Origin: JAVBOP01 sp031550405
Lineage (GTDB): Bacteria; Bacteroidota; Ignavibacteria; Kapaibacteriales; UBA2268
Length of the DNA stretch: 5,830 bases
Assembly: GCA_031550405.1 (NCBI GenBank)
Contig: JAVBOP010000107.1
Location: 1 to 5,830 of the forward strand
Direction: 5' to 3'
A model generated the notes under the pieces. That model ran no database searches, was not told the origin of the DNA, and saw nothing but the letters and a program-made list of their open reading frames with translations. This document shows positions 5,787 through 5,830 of this stretch, piece by piece (positions within the stretch are counted from its first letter, which is position 1; each line of letters begins with the position of its first letter). The position numbers and the translations under genes are program-made.

Positions 5787-5830
5787 ATTACAATAAACAA
5801 AAAGAGTTACAGAAATCAATCATTAACATG

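Overview
The window holds three protein genes, all on the minus strand and read from right to left: a class A penicillin-binding protein (5566 to 3245), a small secreted protein of the DUF3108-like/TapB-like type (2891 to 2163), and a large beta-helix lipoprotein (from 2016, running off the left edge). No RNA gene, mobile element or CRISPR array is visible. Nothing here is clearly a new multi-gene system; this looks like a cell-envelope neighbourhood of an AT-rich, diderm bacterium.

Lineage (inference): the Bacteroidota/Chlorobiota (FCB) group is most likely. Evidence: the lipoprotein has Cys followed by Gly-Asp-Asp-Asp, which resembles Bacteroidota surface-export signals. It has a DUF5018-like domain, and DUF5018 and DUF3108-like secreted proteins are common in this group. 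The PBP N-terminal wording (ENPRQNIATQIFSADGELL) recalls Ignavibacteria/Chlorobi-type PBP1A proteins from memory. A TTTG-N20-TATGCTTG element also resembles the Bacteroidota promoter consensus. However, the two smaller-protein starts have clear Shine-Dalgarno sequences, which is unusual for classical Bacteroidia. A deep branch such as Ignavibacteria or Kapabacteria would fit, but the sequence does not settle it.

Layout: 1-2016 is the 5' part (672 codons) of the lipoprotein, with a lipoprotein signal, an Ig-like DUF5018-type domain and at least three tandem ~193-residue beta-helix units. 2017-2162 is a short spacer with a hairpin, TATAAT and SD. 2163-2891 is the DUF3108-like protein. 2892-3244 is a very AT-rich, gene-free spacer. 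3245-5566 is the bifunctional peptidoglycan synthase. 5567-5830 is an AT-rich upstream region that probably contains divergent promoters: one for the PBP (minus) and one for a plus-strand gene that may begin at the ATG in the last three bases.

How the genes relate: the PBP polymerises and crosslinks peptidoglycan in the periplasm. The other two products are exported and share a nearly identical leader (KTKTLRY / NTKTLRY), which suggests a common leader origin. A shared pathway for all three is not shown by the sequence; spacers of 146 and 353 bp argue for separate transcription units.
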